From assembly GCF_038900095.1 (NCBI RefSeq), contig NZ_JBBMQQ010000004.1:434001-498000 (forward strand): a DNA stretch of 64,000 bases. Reading direction: 5' to 3'. Shown piece by piece: positions 34,117-43,130 of the stretch; positions within the stretch are counted from its first letter, which is position 1; every line of letters begins with the position of its first letter. This stretch comes from Hoeflea sp038900095. GTDB taxonomy: Bacteria; Pseudomonadota; Alphaproteobacteria; Rhizobiales; Rhizobiaceae. Position numbers and translations under genes: made by a program. The notes beneath the pieces are model-generated. The model worked only from the letters and a program-made list of their open reading frames with translations, ran no database searches and had not been told where the DNA came from.

Positions 34117-34695
34117 TTGACCCTGAACATCCACCCCGTCAGCGCCAGTCTGTGGCCATCGCTCGAAACCCTGTTTGGCCCGCAGGGCGCCTGTTACGGG
34201 TGCTGGTGCAGCTATTTCCGGCTGGCGCCGAAACAACGGGAGGTGCTTTCCAGGGATGACCGGAAGCAGCTGTTGAAAGACGCCACCAGCCAGCCTTTGC
34301 CGCCCGGCCTGGTCGCGCTCGATGACGGCGTTCCGGTGGGGTGGGTGCAGGTAACGCCACGATCCCATGTGCCGCGCTGGAACACTCCCCGCACGGTGTC
34401 ACGGCCGCTTGAGGGAGACGACCCGTCCGATCCGGGACTGTGGGCGATTTCCTGCTTCTTCATTCAGTCCAAGCGTCGCGGGCAGGGGATCAGCCACGCC
34501 TTGCTGAGCGCTGCGGTGGCCCATGCACGGGACAATGGTGCCCGGGTTGTCGAGGCCTGCCCGATACTCAAGGCCAGTCAGTCGAAATCTGTCGGCCTGT
34601 TCGTAGGTTCCGTATCGGTGTTCGAGAAGGCAGGATTTGAGCGTGTTGCCGAACGGAAGCCGGGACGGCCATTGATGCGGCAAGTGCTTGCATGA
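34117..34695 (+). CDS. GNAT family N-acetyltransferase
   Basis: 192 residues from a TTG at 34117, with GGAG about 10 bases before it. The start is uncertain. It has a cysteine-rich opening (GACYGCWCSYFRL) and the GNAT acetyl-CoA-binding segment (CFFIQSKRRGQGISHALLSAAVAHARDNGA). The C-terminal FEKAGFERV is the family end motif. The substrate is unknown. It is divergent from dinB. Confidence 0.8.
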   Translation: MTLNIHPVSASLWPSLETLFGPQGACYGCWCSYFRLAPKQREVLSRDDRKQLLKDATSQPLPPGLVALDDGVPVGWVQVTPRSHVPRWNTPRTVSRPLEGDDPSDPGLWAISCFFIQSKRRGQGISHALLSAAVAHARDNGARVVEACPILKASQSKSVGLFVGSVSVFEKAGFERVAERKPGRPLMRQVLA

Positions 34696-34742
34696 TTTGC
34701 CCTGCTGCCTATCTCACAGGGACCGGCGCTGCTTTCGATCGC

Positions 34743-35402
34743 TCAGCCGGCGGCCTTGTCGAAATGGGCTGTAATCAGCGCTTCGGCATGTGGCCAGTCA
34801 CGGGCGATCGCGACCCCTTCGCCGGGGTGCGGCGCCAGCGTCCGGAAGTTTTCATTGGCCATCAGGTTGACCAGCAGCGTCTCGGGTACATGTTTGCGCA
34901 CCGACTGCAGATTGACAAAGATGTCGTCGATAAACACCACCGGCTGGGCCCGCGCACCGTGCAGCGTCTGGACGGCCGGGCCTTTGGGGGATTCCGTCGC
35001 AATCATCGGGTAGTCGAAGCCATGCCGGGAGAGCAGAGTTCGCCGCTGCTCCCGGTGGCGTGGCGGCATCGCCGTCAGGAACACGATATCTGCCTGCGCG
35101 GACAGCCGCGCCAGGCAGTCTGCCGCTTCCGTCACCGGCGTCTGCCACTCGTCCTGGGCCTGAAAGAATGCTTCGAGCATGGCGCTGACGGTCTCGCCCG
35201 GCGTTTCGCTGCCGTCGGCGCGGCTGAAGATGTTGCCATGCAGCCGGAACGAAGTGGGCCGCAACTCGTGGCCATTTTGATCGAGATAGGCCTCGAAGGG
35301 GGTGACGAATTCCAGCACCACCTCGTCGATGTCGCACACGATCAGCGGCCGCTCGCCAAGATGGAGATCATCATGTTCGGCATCGGGGATAAGCATCGTC
35401 AT
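34743..35402 (-). CDS. HAD-like hydrolase
   Basis: 219 residues. HAD motif I is CDIDEVVLEF with the two aspartates (about 24 and 26). Motif II is VFLTAMPPRHREQR, and the motif IV acidic pair is in VVFIDDIFVNLQSV. The phosphatase substrate is unknown. Its start codon overlaps the stop of the DUF3572 gene (ATGA at 35399-35402), so the two are translationally coupled. Confidence 0.8.
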   Translation of the reverse strand: MTMLIPDAEHDDLHLGERPLIVCDIDEVVLEFVTPFEAYLDQNGHELRPTSFRLHGNIFSRADGSETPGETVSAMLEAFFQAQDEWQTPVTEAADCLARLSAQADIVFLTAMPPRHREQRRTLLSRHGFDYPMIATESPKGPAVQTLHGARAQPVVFIDDIFVNLQSVRKHVPETLLVNLMANENFRTLAPHPGEGVAIARDWPHAEALITAHFDKAAG

Positions 35403-35662
35403 ACCTCTGTGCTGCCGCCCAGGGCCTGGAACGCGCGGGAAATCGTTTCAGGCCTGGTGTCGGTTGCCGCACAGAATGCCAGCAGGGTCGGCTCATGGCT
35501 CATCAGAAAGCCCAGAACCCCGGCAAGAAAGCCCGGCTCCTTTGCGGCCTCGCGCAGGCCGGAGGCTTCAAGCCCGGTCAGGGCCAGGAAGCGGCCCATC
35601 AGTTCAGGCTCGCCTGCAAGCCAGACCAGCACGGCAATCGCTGTTTCTTCCGCATCCGCCAT
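35399..35662 (-). CDS. DUF3572 family protein
   Basis: 87 residues from ATG 35662, with AGGACAG upstream. It is helical, with acidic and hydrophobic residues (ETAIAVLVWLAGEPELMGRFLALTGL, then GFLAGVLGFLMSHEPTLLAFCAAT). It corresponds to the short alphaproteobacterial DUF3572 family, typically next to divK. No function is known. Confidence 0.8.
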   Translation of the reverse strand: MADAEETAIAVLVWLAGEPELMGRFLALTGLEASGLREAAKEPGFLAGVLGFLMSHEPTLLAFCAATDTRPETISRAFQALGGSTEV

Positions 35663-35881
35663 CACTGTCCTGTCCTTCCGAAATCTCATGCACGGTATTC
35701 GAAATGACCGATTACCACTTTTTCAACCTAATGGAACTAAGGTGAGGCTGTTGACCGGTTATGCGGATCAGATTTTGCGTGGACTGGGGCAGCCGGAAGC
35801 CGGTGAAATCAACCATTGGTCGTCGGCAACGACAGGGTCTGGCAAGTGTATTGTCTGGCTGGATCGGGAATGGGATCGGGT

Positions 35882-36253
35882 ATGACAAAGCAGGTTATGA
35901 TTGTTGAGGACAATGAACTCAACATGAAACTCTTCAGGGATCTGATCGAAGCGTCAGGTTACAAGACGATCCAGACCCGCAACGGTCTGGAAGCGATGGA
36001 TCTTGCCCGCAAGCATCGTCCCGACCTTATCCTGATGGATATCCAGCTTCCCGAGGTTTCCGGTCTCGAGGTCACCAAATGGCTCAAGCAGGACGACGAC
36101 CTGCATGTCATTCCGATCATTGCCGTTACCGCATTCGCGATGAAGGGGGATGAGGAACGTATCCGCCAGGGTGGTTGCGAGGCCTATATCTCCAAGCCGA
36201 TCTCGGTGCCCAAGTTCATCGAAACCATCAAGACCTACCTCGGCGATGCGTGA
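35882..36253 (+). CDS. divK: Cell-cycle response regulator DivK
   Basis: 123 residues forming a single receiver domain without an output domain. The phospho-acceptor is Asp53 (LILMDIQLPEVSGLEV), the acidic pocket is EDN at 9-11, and Lys of KPISVPKF is near the C-terminus. In related bacteria DivK is phosphorylated by PleC/DivJ/PdhS kinases, binds DivL and controls CtrA activity at the cell poles. It is followed after 15 bases by pleD, the conserved operon order. Confidence 0.95.
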   Translation: MTKQVMIVEDNELNMKLFRDLIEASGYKTIQTRNGLEAMDLARKHRPDLILMDIQLPEVSGLEVTKWLKQDDDLHVIPIIAVTAFAMKGDEERIRQGGCEAYISKPISVPKFIETIKTYLGDA

Positions 36254-36268
36254 GGGTGGAGAGCTGAC

Positions 36269-37642
36269 ATGACCGCGCGCATCCTTGTGGTTGATGACAT
36301 TCCGGCTAATGTGAAGCTTCTCGAAGCCCGGTTGCTGGCCGAGTATTTCGAAGTTCTGACCGCCGCCGACGGCATGACTGCACTGACAATCTGTGACCAG
36401 ACGCCGGTCGATTTGATTCTGCTCGACATCATGATGCCGGGTATCGATGGATTTGAGGTCTGTGAACGGCTCAAGCAGAACCCGCGCACCGCCCACATTC
36501 CCATTGTCATGGTCACGGCGCTGGATCAGCCGGCGGACCGTGTTCGCGGGCTCAAGGCCGGCGCCGACGATTTTCTGACCAAGCCTGTCAATGACCTGCA
36601 GCTGATGACCAGGGTCAAGAGCCTGATCCGCTTCAAGGCGCTGAGTGACGAGTTGCGTCTGCGTGCCGAGACTGCGCGTGGCATGGGGCTGGAAACGCTT
36701 CTTGCGCCGCATCAGGGCAAGCTTGATGAACCCGGCATGGTGTTGCTTGTCGAAAGCCGCGCCAACACGCAGGACCGCATGTCGCGGGCCCTGAGCGGTG
36801 TTGCGGAGATTACCGCAATCGCCGATCCGCAGGCCGCACTCTTCGAGGCTGCCGACAAGCCTTACGAACTGGTCATCGTGTCCTCGTCGCTCGAGGATTA
36901 CGATCCGCTGCGGCTTTGCTCCCAGCTGCGCTCGCTCGACCGGACCCGGTTCATCCCGATGCTGGTGGTCGCCGAACAGGGCGAGGAGGATCTCGTGATC
37001 CGCGCGCTCGAGCTCGGCGTCAATGACTACCTCCTGCGCCCGCTCGATCCCAACGAACTGGTGGCCCGCAGCGTCACCCAGATCCGCCGCAAGCGTTATT
37101 CCGACCGGTTGCGCGCCAGCCTTTCCGAATCGGTCGAGTTCGCCGTGACCGATGCGCTCACCGGCCTCAACAACCGCCGTTATCTCGATACCCACCTGGC
37201 AACCCTGGTCGATCGCTCCAATCGCCGCGGACGTCCTTTGTCGGTGCTGATCACCGATATCGATTTCTTCAAGTCCATCAACGATACCCACGGCCACGAG
37301 GGCGGTGACGATGTGCTGCGTGAATTTGCCAAGCGCGTGCGCGGGGCAGTGCGCGGCGCCGATCTGGCGTGCCGCTATGGTGGCGAGGAGTTCGTGGTGG
37401 TGATGCCGGATACGACATTCGAGATCGCCGCCCAGGTGGCAGAGCGGCTGCGTGATGCCGTTGCCGGCGCCCCCTTCAGGATCGCGGCTTCCGGTGTCGC
37501 CGCGCCAGTGACCACCTCGGTGGGCATTGCAACGCTCGAAGCAGATGGCGAAGGCGCCGACTCGTTGCTTCGTCGCGCTGACAAGGCGCTTTACCAGGCC
37601 AAGAACAATGGCCGGAACCAGGTTGTCGGACAGGCTGCCTGA
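36269..37642 (+). CDS. pleD: Response regulator diguanylate cyclase PleD
   Basis: 457 residues. The first receiver domain has acceptor Asp53 (LLDIMMPGIDGFEV). A second, degenerate receiver-like adaptor domain lies at about 150-275, and the GGDEF domain at about 290-457 carries the active-site motif GGEEF (about 370-374). The inhibitory I-site RGAD lies five residues earlier. It makes c-di-GMP from GTP when phosphorylated and in Caulobacter drives the swarmer-to-stalked transition. It is co-transcribed with divK. Confidence 0.96.
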   Translation: MTARILVVDDIPANVKLLEARLLAEYFEVLTAADGMTALTICDQTPVDLILLDIMMPGIDGFEVCERLKQNPRTAHIPIVMVTALDQPADRVRGLKAGADDFLTKPVNDLQLMTRVKSLIRFKALSDELRLRAETARGMGLETLLAPHQGKLDEPGMVLLVESRANTQDRMSRALSGVAEITAIADPQAALFEAADKPYELVIVSSSLEDYDPLRLCSQLRSLDRTRFIPMLVVAEQGEEDLVIRALELGVNDYLLRPLDPNELVARSVTQIRRKRYSDRLRASLSESVEFAVTDALTGLNNRRYLDTHLATLVDRSNRRGRPLSVLITDIDFFKSINDTHGHEGGDDVLREFAKRVRGAVRGADLACRYGGEEFVVVMPDTTFEIAAQVAERLRDAVAGAPFRIAASGVAAPVTTSVGIATLEADGEGADSLLRRADKALYQAKNNGRNQVVGQAA

Positions 37643-37889
37643 CTATTTTCTCAATGTTGTTTTGCAAACTGCCCGGGCAATTCAAAAGGCCCGAGCATAG
37701 TTTTGTGATCTATGTTTCCGGGCGGATTAATAGTTAAAATTGAATCCAATATTAACCACTATCGGCGACTTGTTGGAAATAGTCTTAAGAAACTATTGAT
37801 TTTTTACCGCTTTGGGACAAATATTATCCCCACATGCAGTGTTTTGGGACTGCCTTCTTGGCATCCTGCGACAGCAAGAGTTTTCGAAT

Positions 37890-38037
37890 ACCCCATGATG
37901 TTCAGGTCCGCCGCATCTCCTGGGTCGTGGGGTGGCCGATCGAGACCAAGTGCATTGTGGCATCCTCGTTCCACGCCTTTGTTTCGATCGGCCCTCGACA
38001 CGAAAAAACCCGCTTCCGGAAGGAGGCGGGTTTTTTT
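37890..38037 (+). ncRNA. Candidate small RNA ending in an intrinsic terminator
   Basis: Three consecutive stems: ACCCCA/TGGGGT (37890-37895 with 37928-37933, inner GATG/CATC); GGCCGATCGAGAC/GTTTCGATCGGCC (37934-37946 with 37981-37993, 13 pairs counting one wobble, inner GTGG/CCAC); and the terminator at 38003-38037. Adjacent stacked helices plus a T7 tail on the plus strand are what an intergenic sRNA looks like. The 5' end could be as early as about 37835. The alternative is a long pleD 3' untranslated region. Confidence 0.4.
38003..38037. terminator. Bidirectional terminator (rpmG on minus, upstream transcript on plus)
   Basis: An ACCCGCTTCC/GGAGGCGGGT stem with GGAA loop is flanked by six A residues on the left and seven T residues on the right, so it can end transcripts from both sides. 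On the minus strand it lies 46 bases after the rpmG stop. Confidence 0.9.
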
Positions 38038-38082
38038 GTCTGCCGTCGAAAATCCTGCCCGAAGGCAGGTAGGCAAGCCAGA

Positions 38083-38250
38083 TTACTTGATCTTGGCTTC
38101 CTTGAATTCAACGTGCTTCTTGGCAATCGGGTCGTACTTGGTCTTCACCATCTTGTCGGTGAAGGTACGGCTGTTCTTCTTGGTAACGTAGAAAAAGCCG
38201 GTATCGGCAGTCGACAGGAGCTTGATCTTGATTGTGGTCGCCTTGGCCAT
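38083..38250 (-). CDS. rpmG: 50S ribosomal protein L33
   Basis: 55 residues. The sequence MAKATTIKIKLLSTADTGF, then FYVTKKNSRTFTDKMVKTKYDP and the lysine-rich end are a full match to the alphaproteobacterial L33 form without the zinc-binding cysteines. Upstream on the minus strand, TTGACT (38341-38346) and TAGTTT (38319-38324), 16 bases apart, may be its promoter. Its length is below common ORF cut-offs. Confidence 0.97.
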   Translation of the reverse strand: MAKATTIKIKLLSTADTGFFYVTKKNSRTFTDKMVKTKYDPIAKKHVEFKEAKIK

Positions 38251-38342
38251 GGTGTCTTGCCTTCTTCAAAAATGAAGCCGCGGACAGCGCACAAGGCTCC
38301 ACGGCGAAACTTGCGCGGAAACTACAAAAGCCGCCGGGAAAG

Positions 38343-39527
38343 TCAAGCCCGTTTTGGCCGCAGCACGATGCGAAACAGCGTCAGGGCCACATAAAGCGCA
38401 AAAAAGAACGCCAGCGCCCAGGCAAATCCGTGATCACCGGCAATATCCATGGAGACGCCGATGGTTTGCGGCCCCACCAGCATCCCCAGCGCATAGCAGA
38501 ATACGAAGGCGGCATTGGCCGACGCCAGGTCCGCACCGTGCAGTTTGTCCCCCAGATGCGCCAGGCCGACCGTATAGAGGCCCGCCACGCTGCCACCCCA
38601 GAACAGCAGGATAACAGCCGTCAGCAGCCAGTTGTGGATCAGGAAGGGCAGGGCGAGCGACCCCGCCAGGCCGATGATGGCAAACAGGGACAGAAGTGGG
38701 CGCCTGTCCTTCATCCGGTCGGCAATCAGGCCAACCGGGATCTGGAACAGCACATTGCCCAGCCCCATCATCATCAGCAGCAGGGCGCCTTGTGATTCGG
38801 TAAAGCCGGTGCGGCTCGCATAGATCGGGAACAGCGACAGCCCGCCCGATTCGACCGCGCCGAAGATGAACACAGCAGCTGTCGCTGTCGGCACCAGGAA
38901 CACGTAGCGCATGAACGGAAGGTCCGGCTGTGAATCGATCACCGGGTTTTCCTTGCGCGCCATCAGAACCGGGATGACGGCAAGCAGGATGATGCCGGCC
39001 CCGATCGCAAACGGCAGCACACCGTCGGACCCGATGACGGAGAAGATCAGCGGCCCGGCCGCAAATCCCAGCGACAGCACCGTCGCGTAGATGCCGAGCA
39101 CAAGCCCGCGGCGCGACGGCGGGGCGGCGGTGTTGATCCAGAATTCGGAGAGCACGAACAGCACGGTAATGGCGCCGTGGAACACGATCCGCAGCGGAAA
39201 CCACATCCACAGGGCTTCGGCATAATAAAACCCGAGCGCACTGGCCGCGGCGGCAACGATCGCCAGCACCATCGTGGTAACCACGGTGAGCCGCTGCGCG
39301 ATCATGGTTGTCAGCGGTGCCGCAACCATCGCCGCCACACCGGCCATCGCCGAGTTCAGGCCGATCATGGTGGATGAAACGCCGCGTTTTTCCAGGATGA
39401 TGGACAACAGTGGCAGCCCGAGGCCGATGGCGATGCCGACCGCGGTAATGGACGCGACCGCTGCGATCAGGGCTGGCCAGTGGATATCCTCGCGGATCAC
39501 GGGAGTGCGTGAGGATGAGTTGTCCAT
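38343..39527 (-). CDS. Major facilitator superfamily transporter
   Basis: 394 residues with about twelve hydrophobic segments. The MFS loop motif between helices 2 and 3 is degenerate (GLNSAMAGVAAMVAAPLTTMIAQR), and RRGLVLGIYATVLSLGFAAGPL follows at helices 4-5. It belongs to the sugar-efflux-like/YcaD-type group. The substrate is unknown. Rhizobial genomes often have this gene between rpmG and the NUDIX gene, so it is syntenic. Confidence 0.88.
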   Translation of the reverse strand: MDNSSSRTPVIREDIHWPALIAAVASITAVGIAIGLGLPLLSIILEKRGVSSTMIGLNSAMAGVAAMVAAPLTTMIAQRLTVVTTMVLAIVAAAASALGFYYAEALWMWFPLRIVFHGAITVLFVLSEFWINTAAPPSRRGLVLGIYATVLSLGFAAGPLIFSVIGSDGVLPFAIGAGIILLAVIPVLMARKENPVIDSQPDLPFMRYVFLVPTATAAVFIFGAVESGGLSLFPIYASRTGFTESQGALLLMMMGLGNVLFQIPVGLIADRMKDRRPLLSLFAIIGLAGSLALPFLIHNWLLTAVILLFWGGSVAGLYTVGLAHLGDKLHGADLASANAAFVFCYALGMLVGPQTIGVSMDIAGDHGFAWALAFFFALYVALTLFRIVLRPKRA

Positions 39528-39539
39528 CTGGAATTCGCC

Positions 39540-40259
39540 TTAAATCAATTCGCGAACGAAGCGTCCGTTGCGGGAGTAGTAGAACGGAACCGCTTTGCCA
39601 AATGGTAAAGAGGGGTCTTCGTCAAGCGCCTGAACCAGATCGGAGAGAATCACCCGGGTGATCCGGGGCAACGGGTGGCTTTCATGGTCATCAACCGGCA
39701 GCCATGTCAGGTCATGCAGTTCATCGCTGTCGCGAACCGCGGATGGATCGAGGTCGAGTTCGTCGCAGAAACAGGCGAAGAACCGGGTGTCGAACCTGCG
39801 GGACTGGCCCGGAGGTGTGATTGCGCGGGCCAGGAAGCGGAAATGCGAGACGTCCGGGCACAATGAATCGGCGTGCTGGGAAGGTGTGAGCGAAAGATGC
39901 GCCTCTTCCATCATCTCCCGCGCGGCGGCCACGGCCAGGCCGCGGGCCGCATGGTCGCGAAACCGGGCCTGTGTCCGCACCAATAGCTTGTCCAGCACTT
40001 CGTTGCGCAAGGGACGGGCAAGCGGCACCCGGTTGTCGCCCGGGTCGCGCCGGCCGCCGGGGAACACGTAGAGATCGGGCATGAAGGCATGAGCCTTGCC
40101 GCGCTTTCCCAGAAGCGCGCGGGGCACATCGCCGCTCCGGTCCATCAGGATCAGCGACGCCGCGTCGCGTGGCGCCCGCGTCGGATACCGCTTCTCGCTT
40201 GTCCTGGTTTGATGTTCCTCTGTCAGGAGCGCGGTTTTGGCGGTAACGCTGTCGCTCAT
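39540..40259 (-). CDS. NUDIX hydrolase
   Basis: 239 residues. After an N-terminal region with DAASLILMDRSG comes a Nudix-type segment with PGGRRDPGD and then AVAAAREMMEEAHLSLTPSQ, matching the core REUxEE helix. The spacing between the glycine and the helix is larger than the 23-residue canonical box, as in the longer NUDT19/YfcD-like subgroup. It probably hydrolyses a nucleoside diphosphate or CoA derivative. Its ATG overlaps the DUF983 stop (40256-40259). Confidence 0.85.
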   Translation of the reverse strand: MSDSVTAKTALLTEEHQTRTSEKRYPTRAPRDAASLILMDRSGDVPRALLGKRGKAHAFMPDLYVFPGGRRDPGDNRVPLARPLRNEVLDKLLVRTQARFRDHAARGLAVAAAREMMEEAHLSLTPSQHADSLCPDVSHFRFLARAITPPGQSRRFDTRFFACFCDELDLDPSAVRDSDELHDLTWLPVDDHESHPLPRITRVILSDLVQALDEDPSLPFGKAVPFYYSRNGRFVRELI

Positions 40260-40708
40260 CGCGCATCCTCGTAGGTGGCATCGGCGAGCAAGGGGTCTTC
40301 CGACTCACCGCCAAATCCGTGCATGCGCAATGCCCATTGCAATCCGATGACCCCGCCCTTGATCGGCTGAAGCATCGCCAGCGTCATGACAATCGTCACC
40401 GGGATCCAGATCAACAGGTGCTGCCAGCTTTCAAGAACCAGCCAGCTGTCCGTGGCCATGAAGCCCGCGACGACGATATGGCCGACAATGAAGATCGCCA
40501 GATAGGCCGGGAAGTCGTCGGCCCGGTGATGGATCATTTCCTCACCGCAGTCCGAACAGGCATCCACCGGCTTCAGATAAGCCCTGAACAGCTTGCCTTC
40601 GCCGCAATTGGGGCAGCGACCGAGCAGGCCGCGCTTGACGGCGCGCCAGGTGTCTCTGGGCGCGTCCTGTTGGACATCATGGGCTGCCTTGCCGCCAAAT
40701 TCGAGCAT
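40256..40708 (-). CDS. DUF983 membrane protein
   Basis: 150 residues. A four-cysteine zinc-ribbon-like motif (CPNCGEGKLFRAYLKPVDACSDCGEE, about 30-55) precedes two hydrophobic segments (FPAYLAIFIVGHIVVAGFMA and HLLIWIPVTIVMTLAMLQP). This is the standard DUF983 arrangement. The function is unknown. It is translationally coupled to the NUDIX gene. Confidence 0.9.
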   Translation of the reverse strand: MLEFGGKAAHDVQQDAPRDTWRAVKRGLLGRCPNCGEGKLFRAYLKPVDACSDCGEEMIHHRADDFPAYLAIFIVGHIVVAGFMATDSWLVLESWQHLLIWIPVTIVMTLAMLQPIKGGVIGLQWALRMHGFGGESEDPLLADATYEDAR

Positions 40709-40767
40709 CTTGTCTCTCCTGGTTCTGACCGGCGCTTGGGACGCCTGTCTTGTCGCCTGGCGCTGTC

Positions 40768-43128
40768 TCAGCGCCGTCCGCGAGGTGGCCGTGTGCCGGG
40801 CTTCTTCGGTGTGCCCCGGCGGGCGCGGCCTGATTTGTGAAACGATCGGGTACCCTTTGGCATTGTCTGCCCTTCGCTCAGCATCTCAAACCGCATTGAG
40901 CCTGCCAGCGGGATCACCTCGACCAGCTTGACCTCCACTTCATCCCCCAGACGATACCCCAGTCCGGTCTTCTCACCCGTCAGCGCCTGGTGGGCCTCGT
41001 CATAGTGATAATAGTCCAGTCCCAAAGTTGAAACCGGAATAAACCCATCTGCGCCAAATTGAGGCAGGCTCACAAACAGCCCCGATTTGGTCACGCCGGA
41101 GACGCGCCCGTCGAAGGCTTCGCCGATGCGCCCGGCCAGGTGGTGCGCGACCAGCCGGTCGACGGTGTCACGCTCTGCGGCCATGGCCCGCCGTTCGGTC
41201 GTCGATATCTCTGCGGCAATGCTTTCAAGCGCCGCTTCCTCGTCCGGCGTGATGCCGCCTTCGCCCAGCCCCAAGGCTCCGACCAGCGCGCGATGCACGA
41301 TCAGGTCCGCATAGCGCCGGATCGGCGAGGTGAAGTGCGCGTACCGCATCAGGTTGAGGCCGAAATGACCGATGTTTTCAGGCGAGTAGATGGCCTGGCT
41401 CTGGCTGCGCAGAACCATCTCGTTGACCATGCCCTGGTAGGGCTGGCCAACGGCCTTGGCCAGGATGCCGTTGAAGGCATTGGCCCGGATGGCTGATCCA
41501 CGCGCCAGCGACAGGCCCAGCGTGCCGAGAAACTCGCGCAGGACTTCCTGCTTTGCCAGCGACGGCTGGTCGTGAACCCGGTAGATCAGCGGTTGCTTGC
41601 GTTTCTCCAGCGTTTCGGCTGCCGCGACGTTCGACTGGATCATGAATTCTTCGATCAGCCGGTGGGCGTCGAGCCGTTCGGGGACGATCACCTTGTCGAC
41701 CTTGCCTTCCGGCGTCAGCAGGATCTTGCGCTCGGGCATGTCCAGATCAAGCGGCTGGCGCCGGTCGCGCTCGCGCTTGAGCACGGCATAGGCCTTCCAC
41801 AAAGGCTTCAGCACAGTATCAAGCAACGGCCCGGACTTGTCATCGGGATTGCCGTCAATCGCCGCCTGTGCCTGCTGGTAGGACAGTTTGGCGGCGCTCT
41901 TCATCATCACCCGGTGAAACTTGTGGCCGACCTTGCGGCCTTCGGCCGAAAACACCATGCGCAGCGCCAGCGCCGGGCGGTCTTCGCCTTCGCGCAGCGA
42001 ACACAGATCGTTGGAGATCCGCTCGGGCAGCATCGGCACGACGCGGTCGGGGAAATAGGCCGAGTTGCCGCGCTTGAGCGCCTCGCGGTCAAGCGGGGTT
42101 CCGGGCCGCACATACCAGGAGACATCGGCAATCGCCACGGTGATGATGATGCCGCCGGGATTGTCCGGGGAGGGATCTTCCTCGGCATAGACCGCGTCGT
42201 CATGGTCCTTTGCGTCATGCGGGTCGATGGTGATCAGCGGAACATGCCGCCAGTCTTCACGGCCGGCAAGCGGCGCCGGTTTGGCATTTTCCGCGGCCTC
42301 GATCACCTCGGCCGGAAACACGTGTGGAATGCCGTGCGAATGGATGGCGATCATCGAGATCGCCTTTTCGCCCTCCACCGAGCCCAGCACCGCGTGCACC
42401 TTGGCGCGGGGAAGCCCCATCCGTCCCAGCTTCGCGGTTTCGACCTCGACCAGGTCGCCGTCCTTGGCGTCGCCGGTGAAATCGGGATCGATTGCAAATT
42501 CCTCGCCGCGCCGCTCGATCGGCATCAGCCGGCCGCCACCACCGGGCGTCGAGCGGAAAACCCCGAGGACCAGCCCGTCGCGCCGGTCGAGGATTTTCAT
42601 GATCCGGGCGGTGTAGCTCGTCCCCTTGCCATGCGTCGACGCGAAGATCCGTGCCAGCACCTTGTCGCCGACACTTGCCGCAGTCGATGGCGAACGGGAT
42701 TTGCCGCGCTCGCGCCCTGCATTGGACTGGCGCACAGTCACCACGGGTGCGGCGCCGTGATCCTCGAGCCATTCCGCCGGCCGGGCAACCAGGTCGCCAT
42801 CGCTGTTGCGCATGGTGATTTCGAGCACCGCAACTGCGGGCAGAGTGCCGGGGCGCCTGAGCATCTTGCGGTCGCGCTCGATCAGACCCTCGTCCTCGAG
42901 TTCCCGCAAAAGGTCTTTCAACTCGGCCCTGGTATCGCCTTTCAGGCCAAAGGCCTTGGCGATATCGCGCTTTGATGCGCGATCGGGGTTTTCACCAAGG
43001 AAACGCAGGATGGTTTCCCTGTCGGGCAGGTCGCCGCGCCGGAAGGCCGGGCGTGCGTCTGCTGCGTTGCCGTCACCCTTGCCGGTTTTCGGCTTGCTGG
43101 TCCCGGGTTTGCGGGGAGGGTGTCCCAA
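40768..43128 (-). CDS. rnr: Ribonuclease R
   Basis: 786 residues. A 3'-5' exoribonuclease of the RNB family. Two cold-shock domains precede the RNB catalytic domain, whose acidic residues lie in TIDPHDAKDHDDAVYAEEDP and VAIADVSWYVRPGTPLDREA. The C-terminal S1 domain (GEAFDGRVSGVTKSGLFVSL) is followed by a basic tail. It degrades structured RNA and acts in rRNA quality control. It is separated from topA by two bases, so the two are probably one transcript. Confidence 0.96.
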   Translation of the reverse strand: MGHPPRKPGTSKPKTGKGDGNAADARPAFRRGDLPDRETILRFLGENPDRASKRDIAKAFGLKGDTRAELKDLLRELEDEGLIERDRKMLRRPGTLPAVAVLEITMRNSDGDLVARPAEWLEDHGAAPVVTVRQSNAGRERGKSRSPSTAASVGDKVLARIFASTHGKGTSYTARIMKILDRRDGLVLGVFRSTPGGGGRLMPIERRGEEFAIDPDFTGDAKDGDLVEVETAKLGRMGLPRAKVHAVLGSVEGEKAISMIAIHSHGIPHVFPAEVIEAAENAKPAPLAGREDWRHVPLITIDPHDAKDHDDAVYAEEDPSPDNPGGIIITVAIADVSWYVRPGTPLDREALKRGNSAYFPDRVVPMLPERISNDLCSLREGEDRPALALRMVFSAEGRKVGHKFHRVMMKSAAKLSYQQAQAAIDGNPDDKSGPLLDTVLKPLWKAYAVLKRERDRRQPLDLDMPERKILLTPEGKVDKVIVPERLDAHRLIEEFMIQSNVAAAETLEKRKQPLIYRVHDQPSLAKQEVLREFLGTLGLSLARGSAIRANAFNGILAKAVGQPYQGMVNEMVLRSQSQAIYSPENIGHFGLNLMRYAHFTSPIRRYADLIVHRALVGALGLGEGGITPDEEAALESIAAEISTTERRAMAAERDTVDRLVAHHLAGRIGEAFDGRVSGVTKSGLFVSLPQFGADGFIPVSTLGLDYYHYDEAHQALTGEKTGLGYRLGDEVEVKLVEVIPLAGSMRFEMLSEGQTMPKGTRSFHKSGRARRGTPKKPGTRPPRGRR

Positions 43129-43130
43129 AT

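Larger units (their letters stand above)
37643..38082 (+). other. pleD-rpmG intergenic region
   Basis: 440 bases with no credible gene. An A/T-rich tract at about 37720-37830 contains promoter-like hexamers (TTGATT, TATTAT), though I could not fix a well-spaced pair. It is followed by three stacked stem-loops, the last a bidirectional terminator (listed separately). The short frames here cross the terminator and are not coding. Confidence 0.6.

Noticed and set aside
37804..38076. 90-codon frame in the pleD-rpmG gap
   Set aside because: It reads through the bidirectional terminator and structured helices, and its codon use is not gene-like.
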